Below are positions 59,701 through 64,000 of a DNA stretch of 64,000 nt, piece after piece. This stretch comes from Mactromeris polynyma. Taxonomy: Eukaryota > Mollusca > Bivalvia > Venerida > Mactridae. The notes under the pieces are model-generated. The model was not told where the DNA came from. It did not search any database and saw nothing but the letters and a program-made list of their open reading frames with translations. The translations under genes and the position numbers were made by a program. Positions within the stretch are counted from its first letter, which is position 1, and each line of letters begins with the position of its first letter. The stretch is taken from NCBI GenBank assembly GCA_032209605.1, contig JASFXZ010000038.1:4774001-4838000 (forward strand), given 5' to 3'.

Positions 59701-62700
59701 CAGTGTCAATCAGAGTCAGTCAGAGTCAGTCAGCGTGAAAACAAAATTTCCGCTAAAAATCAAAATCGCTTACAGGTCTTGACCTGTGATAGAATTCATT
59801 TTTCGGAAAAAAAATATTTCTCTCCGATTTGGCTCATTTTTTCAGGACTTAAAGGCTTACCTACCCCATCGACGAAAATGTCTTCAGCTTTGCAATATAT
59901 CCATTTCAAATGTTTCCCGAGGTTTTCGGAAAATCACGAATTTCTATCTTCGACAAAAAAATTGTCTCTCCGATTAACCCATAGTCAGTCAGAGTTAGAG
60001 TCAGTCAGAGTCATTCAGAGTCAGTAAGAGTCAGTAAGAGTCAGTAAGAGTCAGTCAGAGTCATTCAGAGTCAGTCAGTGTCAGTCAGTGTCAATCAGAG
60101 TCAGTCAGAGTCAGTCAGAGTGAAAACAAAATTTCCGCTAAAAATCAAAATCGCGTACAGGTCTTGACCTGTGATAGAATTCATTTTTCGGAAAAAAAAT
60201 ATTTCTCTCCGATTTGGCTCATTTTTTCAGGACTTAAAGACTTACCTACCCCATCGACGAAAATGTCTTCAGCTATGCAATATATCCATTTTAAATGTTT
60301 CCCGAGGTTTTCGGAAAATCACGAATTTCTATCTTCGACAAAAAAATTGTCTCTCCGATTAACCCAGAGTCAGTCAGAGTCAGAGTCAGTCAGAGTCAGT
60401 AAGAGTCAGTAAGAGTCAGTAAGAGTCAGTAAGAGTCAATCAGAGTCATTCAGAGTCAGTCAGTGTCAGTCAGTGTCAATCAGAGTCAGTCAGAGTGAAA
60501 ACAAAATTTCCGCTAAAAATCAAAATCGCGTACAGGTCTTGACCTGTGATAGAATTCATTTTTCGGAAAAAAAATATTTCTCTCCGATTTGGCTCATTTT
60601 TTCAGGACTTTAAGACTTACCTACCCCATCGACGAAAATGTCTTCAGCTATGCAATATATCCATTTTAAATGTTTCCCGAGGTTTTCGGAAAATCACGAA
60701 TTTCTATCTTCGACAAAAATATTGTCTCTCCGATTAACCAGAGTCAGTCAGAGTCAGAGTCATTCAGAGTCATTCAGAGTCAGTAAGAGTCAGTAAGAGT
60801 CAGTCAGAGTCATTCAGAGTCAGTCAGTGTCAGTCAGTGTCAATCAGAGTCAGTCAGAGTCAGTCAGAGTGAAAACAAAATTTCCGCTAAAAATCAAAAT
60901 CGCGTACAGGTCTTGACCTGTGATAGAATTCATTTTTCGGAAAAAAAATATTTCTCTCCGATTTGGCTCATTTTTTCAGGACTTAAAGACTTACCTACCC
61001 CATCGACGAAAATGTCTTCAGCTATGCAATATATCCATTTTAAATGTTTCCCGAGGTTTTCGGAAAATCACGAATTTCTATCTTCGACAAAAAAAATTGT
61101 CTCTCCGATTAACCCAGAGTCAGTCAGAGTCAGAGTCAGTCAGAGTCATTCAGAGTCAGTAAGAGTCAGTAAGAGTCAGTAAGAGTCAGTAAGAGTCAGT
61201 CAGAGTCATTCAGAGTCAGTCAGTGTCAGTCAGTGTCAATCAGAGTCAGTCAGAGTCAGTCAGCGTGAAAACAAAATTTCCGCTAAAAATCAAAATCGCT
61301 TACAGCTCTTGACCTGTGATAGAATTCATTTTTCGGAAAAAAAATATTTCTCTCCGATTTGGCTCATTTTTTCAGGACTTAAAGACTTACCTACCCTATC
61401 GACGAAAATGTCTTCAGCTATGCAATATATCCATTTTAAATGTTTCCCGAGGTTTTCGGAAAATCACGAATTTCTATCTTCGACAAAAAAAATGTCTCTC
61501 CGATTAACCCAGAGTCAGTCAGAGTCAGAGTCAGTCAGAGTCAGTAAGAGTCAGTAAGAGTCAGTAAGAGTCAGTAAGAGTCAGTCAGAGTCAGTCAGAG
61601 TCATTCAGAGTCAGTCAGTGTCAGTCAGTGTCAATCAGAGTCAGTCAGAGTCAGTCAGAGTGAAAACAAAATTTCCGCTAAAAATCAAAATCGCGTACAG
61701 GTCTTGACCTGTGATAGAATTCATTTTTCGGAAAAAAAATATTTCTCTCCGATTTGGCTCATTTTTTCAGGACTTAAAGACTTACCTACCCTATCGACGA
61801 AAATGTCTTCAGCTATGCAATATATCCATTTTAAATGTTTCCCGAGGTTTTCGGAAAATCACGAATTTCTATCTTCGACAAAAAAAATGTCTCTCCGATT
61901 AACCCATAGTCAGTCAGAGTTAGAGTCATTCAGAGTCAGTAAGAGTCAGTAAGAGTCAGTAAGAGTCAGTAAGAGTCAGTCAGAGTCATTCAGAGTCAGT
62001 CAGTGTCAGTCAGTGTCAATCAGAGTCAGTCAGAGTCAGTCAGAGTGAAAACAAAATTTCCGCTAAAAATCAAAATCGCGTACAGGTCTTGACCTGTGAT
62101 AGAATTCATTTTTCGGAAAAAAAATATTTCTCTCCGATTTGGCTCATTTTTTCAGGACTTAAAGACTTACCTACCCCATCGACGAAAATGTCTTCAGCTA
62201 TGCAATATATCCATTTTAAATGTTTCCCGAGGTTTTCGGAAAATCACGAATTTCTATCTTCGACAAAAAAATTGTCTCTCCGATTAACCCAGAGTCAGTC
62301 AGAGTCAGAGTCAGTCAGAGTCAGTAAGAGTCAGTAAGAGTCAGTAAGAGTCAGTAAGAGTCAATCAGAGTCATTCAGAGTCAGTCAGTGTCAGTCAGTG
62401 TCAATCAGAGTCAGTCAGAGTGAAAACAAAATTTCCGCTAAAAATCAAAATCGCGTACAGGTCTTGACCTGTGATAGAATTCATTTTTCGGAAAAAAAAT
62501 ATTTCTCTCCGATTTGGCTCATTTTTTCAGGACTTAAAGACTTACCTACCCCATCGACGAAAATGTCTTCAGCTATGCAATATATCCATTTTAAATGTTT
62601 CCCGAGGTTTTCGGAAAATCACGAATTTCTATCTTCGACAAAAAAATTGTCTCTCCGATTAACCCAGAGTCAGTCAGAGTCAGAGTCAGTCAGAGTCAGT

Positions 62701-64000
62701 AAGAGTCAGTAAGAGTCAGTAAGAGTCAGTAAGAGTCAATCAGAGTCATTCAGAGTCAGTCAGTGTCAGTCAGTGTCAATCAGAGTCAGTCAGAGTGAAA
62801 ACAAAATTTCCGCTAAAAATCAAAATCGCGTACAGGTCTTGACCTGTGATAGAATTCATTTTTCGGAAAAAAAATATTTCTCTCCGATTTGGCTCATTTT
62901 TTCAGGACTTTAAGACTTACCTACCCCATCGACGAAAATGTCTTCAGCTATGCAATATATCCATTTTAAATGTTTCCCGAGGTTTTCGGAAAATCACGAA
63001 TTTCTATCTTCGACAAAAATATTGTCTCTCCGATTAACCAGAGTCAGTCAGAGTCAGAGTCATTCAGAGTCATTCAGAGTCAGTAAGAGTCAGTAAGAGT
63101 CAGTCAGAGTCATTCAGAGTCAGTCAGTGTCAGTCAGTGTCAATCAGAGTCAGTCAGAGTCAGTCAGAGTGAAAACAAAATTTCCGCTAAAAATCAAAAT
63201 CGCGTACAGGTCTTGACCTGTGATAGAATTCATTTTTCGGAAAAAAAATATTTCTCTCCGATTTGGCTCATTTTTTCAGGACTTAAAGACTTACCTACCC
63301 CATCGACGAAAATGTCTTCAGCTATGCAATATATCCATTTTAAATGTTTCCCGAGGTTTTCGGAAAATCACGAATTTCTATCTTCGACAAAAAAAATTGT
63401 CTCTCCGATTAACCCAGAGTCAGTCAGAGTCAGAGTCAGTCAGAGTCATTCAGAGTCAGTAAGAGTCAGTAAGAGTCAGTAAGAGTCAGTAAGAGTCAGT
63501 CAGAGTCATTCAGAGTCAGTCAGTGTCAGTCAGTGTCAATCAGAGTCAGTCAGAGTCAGTCAGCGTGAAAACAAAATTTCCGCTAAAAATCAAAATCGCT
63601 TACAGGTCTTGACCTGTGATAGAATTCATTTTTCGGAAAAAAAATATTTCTCTCCGATTTGGCTCATTTTTTCAGGACTTAAAGGCTTACCTACCCCATC
63701 GACGAAAATGTCTTCAGCTATGCAATATATCCATTTTAAATGTTTCCCGAGGTTTTCGGAAAATCACGAATTTCTATCTTCGACAAAAAAATTGTCTCTC
63801 CGATTAACCCATAGTCAGTCAGAGTTAGAGTCAGTCAGAGTCATTCAGAGTCAGTAAGAGTCAGTAAGAGTCAGTAAGAGTCAGTCAGAGTCATTCAGAG
63901 TCAGTCAGTGTCAGTCAGTGTCAATCAGAGTCAGTCAGAGTCAGTCAGAGTGAAAACAAAATTTCCGCTAAAAATCAAAATCGCGTACAGGTCTTGACCT
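56760..64000 (+). repeat. Megasatellite, type B monomers (module 2), runs off window
   Basis: Eighteen complete monomers, measured from GACCTGTGATAGAA: 57094, 57479, 57854, 58249, 58624, 59009, 59383, 59779, 60164, 60539, 60913, 61309, 61704, 62089, 62464, 62839, 63213 and 63609. Lengths fall into classes 374/375, 385/386 and 395/396, which differ by 10-bp GAGTCAGTAA units. Each has CAGGTCTTGACCTG, the common core, module 2 and CTCTCCGATTAACCCAGAGT. The first (56760-57050) is a hybrid whose left half is type A. The array continues past 64000. Confidence 0.95.

Noticed and set aside
57094..63857. Recurrent 63-89-codon frames (MTCDRIHFSEKKYF..., MIEFIFRKKNISL...) as a repeated small-protein family
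   Set aside because: They appear in two overlapping frames of the same satellite core, end in the decamer run, and monomer lengths (375, 385, 395) do not keep frame between monomers. Open by composition, not by coding.
56900..64000. GAGTCAGTCA runs as clusters of AP-1 sites (TGASTCA)
   Set aside because: The runs read AGAGTCAG, one base off the consensus at the key position; exact TGAGTCA or TGACTCA is not a regular part of them.
56760..64000. CRISPR-like array (regular repeats with spacers)
   Set aside because: Monomers are nearly identical along their whole length with no unique spacers, and the sequence is clearly eukaryotic.

Overview
The window looks like AT-rich nuclear DNA of a lophotrochozoan animal, most likely a bivalve mollusc. 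One conserved multi-exon gene with GT-AG introns sits in a very repeat-dense background. Its families (Tigger/pogo-like TA elements, hAT-like MITEs, GGGGCGAAACGTC elements, GAGGGCCATGATGGCCC elements) are, to my knowledge, typical of bivalves. I cannot name the species. There are no bacterial-type operons, rRNA genes or CRISPR arrays.

1-21,800 (+): the 3' half of NBAS, a subunit of the NBAS-RINT1-ZW10 (NRZ) ER tether for Golgi-to-ER transport. I could assemble 27 exons that stay in one frame across every junction (about 1,170 codons to the natural stop), followed by a short 3' UTR and an AATAAA. Its introns hold at least six copies of one TA-flanked inverted-repeat family, one of which has grown into a minisatellite. 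They also hold several other MITEs, SINE-like tRNA fragments and an internal duplication.

21,800-37,000: mostly transposon-derived DNA (a TTAA-bounded inverted-repeat element, a 53-bp tandem repeat, a 1-kb foldback element, a 1.3-kb Tigger-like element, minisatellites and a LINE 3' end). Through it runs a probable minus-strand gene of unknown function. Two of its exons (C and D) join in phase; exon A and exon B are weaker. The stop codon of its last exon lies inside the terminal repeat of the Tigger-like element.

37,000-40,113: a decayed Ulp1/C48-like cysteine protease fragment (minus strand, two in-frame stops), a perfect 21-bp-stem hairpin and two MITEs.

40,113-44,892: a 4.8-kb inverted-repeat structure. 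Unique outer arms of about 250 bp flank arrays of a 57-bp satellite in opposite orientations, around a 1.3-kb centre. 45,190-49,740 repeats the same design with an unrelated satellite of about 185 bp. 50,215-51,090 is a GGGGCGAAACGTC inverted-repeat element.

51,165-64,000: a megasatellite that runs off the window end. Its first monomers carry two modules. It then splits into type A monomers (about 200-330 bp) and type B monomers (374-396 bp), each keeping a different module, and both show higher-order repeats. The two inverted satellite structures and this two-lineage megasatellite are the most unusual content. Every family assignment rests on reading alone; no database search was run.
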